From the NCBI GenBank assembly GCA_039184055.1, contig JBCDBH010000135.1, positions 1-14,136 of the forward strand: a stretch of 14,136 nt of DNA, given 5' to 3'. The notes beneath the pieces are model-generated. The model was given only the letters and a program-made list of their open reading frames with translations, searched no databases and was not told where the DNA came from. Source of the stretch: JBCDBH01 sp039184055. GTDB lineage: Bacteria; Acidobacteriota; Thermoanaerobaculia; Multivoradales; J023. Of this stretch, positions 13,517-14,136 are shown in pieces; within the stretch, counting starts at the first letter, position 1, and each line of letters begins with the position of its first letter. The translations under genes were made by a program, and so were the position numbers.

Positions 13517-13546
13517 AAAAGCGGGGCCACAAGGCCCCGCTTTTTT
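13517..13546 (+). terminator. Intrinsic terminator after the nuclease gene
   Basis: The perfect stem GCGGGGCC / GGCCCCGC (13521-13528 and 13533-13540) has a 4-nt ACAA loop and is followed by six T. An A-run (13517-13520) before the stem can pair with the T-run. It lies 25 nt past the stop codon of the nuclease. Confidence 0.93.
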
Positions 13547-13668
13547 GTTGGTTCTGAACCTGATCGTCGCCAACTCTCAGTGCAGCTGCGAGTGGATGGG
13601 CGAGGGATACGCACGAGTATCGAGCGAACCATGATTTGACCATCAGAATCCGTGGGAGAATCACGATT

Positions 13669-13673
13669 GGAGG
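13669..13673 (+). promoter_or_regulatory. Shine-Dalgarno (GGAGG) for the last gene
   Basis: GGAGG sits 5 nt before the ATG at 13679 and fixes that start. Upstream, TTGACC at 13636-13641 resembles a -35 box, but no convincing -10 follows at 16-18 bp, so a promoter is not called. The rest of 13548-13668 holds nothing else recognisable. Confidence 0.7.
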
Positions 13674-13678
13674 TCATC

Positions 13679-14136
13679 ATGCACGTACAACACCCCAACT
13701 CCCTCCTTGTCGGACTCATTCTAAGTCTGCTCGTTCCCGCGATCTCTGTCGCCAACCCTTTCGATCACGACACCCTGATCGCGCCGTTCCAAGTCGATCG
13801 AGTCAAGGTCGAATCACGGCTCGCGCTAGCCTGGTGGCACGAGGAGCCGATCCGTTTCGATCTCGAAATCGCCGACGGCCAGCGCGAAGACATGAATCGC
13901 ATCGCCCGTGACTATCTGAAGCGCGCGGTGCGACGCGACATGGCGATTCGGCACCATCTCGACGCCATGGCCGATGCGCGGGCCAAGGAGAAGTGGCGCG
14001 ACGTCGGTGATCACGGCAAAGCGGCGGAGATTCTGCTCCAGGCGTCTCAGGTCGAGCACAAAGAGCTCAAGAACGACATTCTCGACGTGCTCGACGATTG
14101 GCAATTCGATCGCTTCGTCGATCATTGGGAACGCGA
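13679..14136 (+). CDS. Secreted protein of unknown function, 3' end outside the window
   Basis: The 152 visible codons open with a Sec signal peptide (residues 1-25; hydrophobic LLVGLILSLLVPAIS, cleavage after SVA). The mature part begins NPFDHDTLIAPF and becomes strongly charged and helical, with WWHEEPIRFD (about 54-63), a run of helices rich in Arg, Asp and His such as RDMAIRHHLDAMADARAKEK (86-105), and DILDVLDDWQFDRFVDHWER near the cut end. This looks like a periplasmic all-helical protein. The layout loosely recalls small Spy/CpxP-like or heavy-metal-sensor periplasmic proteins, but no LTxxQ motif is seen, so I do not assign a family. It is a separate transcription unit after the terminator. 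Confidence 0.75.
   Translation, partial: MHVQHPNSLLVGLILSLLVPAISVANPFDHDTLIAPFQVDRVKVESRLALAWWHEEPIRFDLEIADGQREDMNRIARDYLKRAVRRDMAIRHHLDAMADARAKEKWRDVGDHGKAAEILLQASQVEHKELKNDILDVLDDWQFDRFVDHWER

Overview
The window is GC-rich bacterial DNA with dense coding on both strands. Secreted proteins with Sec signals, a lamin-tail/TSP3 surface nuclease ending in an IPTL-CTERM-like sorting tail, a PspA-AAA pair and a DUF2891 protein suggest an environmental Gram-negative, perhaps Acidobacteriota (Thermoanaerobaculia-like) or a deltaproteobacterial relative. That placement is inference: no rRNA or other marker gene is present.

Layout. 1-574: no intact large gene. Positions 49-267 carry a decayed polynucleotide phosphorylase fragment with an in-frame stop. 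Positions 407-543 carry two tiny ATGA-overlapping ORFs behind a very strong Shine-Dalgarno sequence. 575-3131 (+): a likely envelope-stress operon made of a PspA/IM30 protein, a small ORF that reads through only with a -1 shift at an A-run, and an AAA ATPase whose N-terminal half looks like a degenerate second AAA domain. 3113-4282 (-): pheA, bifunctional chorismate mutase/prephenate dehydratase, whose 3' end overlaps that of the ATPase by 19 nt. 4376-5371 (-): a caspase-like cysteine peptidase with a distinctive C-terminal module, using a GTG start. 5459-7189 (+): a secreted DUF2891 protein fused to a HEITH zinc-metallopeptidase-like domain. 7219-8064 (-): a spore-photoproduct-lyase-like radical SAM protein with an unusual CX6CX3C cysteine arrangement. 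8272-13491 (+): a 1739-residue secreted nuclease, followed by a clear intrinsic terminator. 13679-14136 (+): the 5' part of a secreted protein of unknown function.

PspA and the ATPase plausibly act together in membrane maintenance. pheA is housekeeping phenylalanine synthesis. The large nuclease probably degrades extracellular DNA or scavenges phosphate at the cell surface. The caspase-like peptidase could belong to a regulated proteolysis or cell-death/defence system, but no partner genes for it are visible here. I saw no tRNA, rRNA, CRISPR array, transposase or integrase. The items most worth a second look are the radical SAM cysteine spacing, the DUF2891-peptidase fusion, the caspase-like protein with its tail, the tandem-AAA partner of PspA and the frameshifted small ORF between them.
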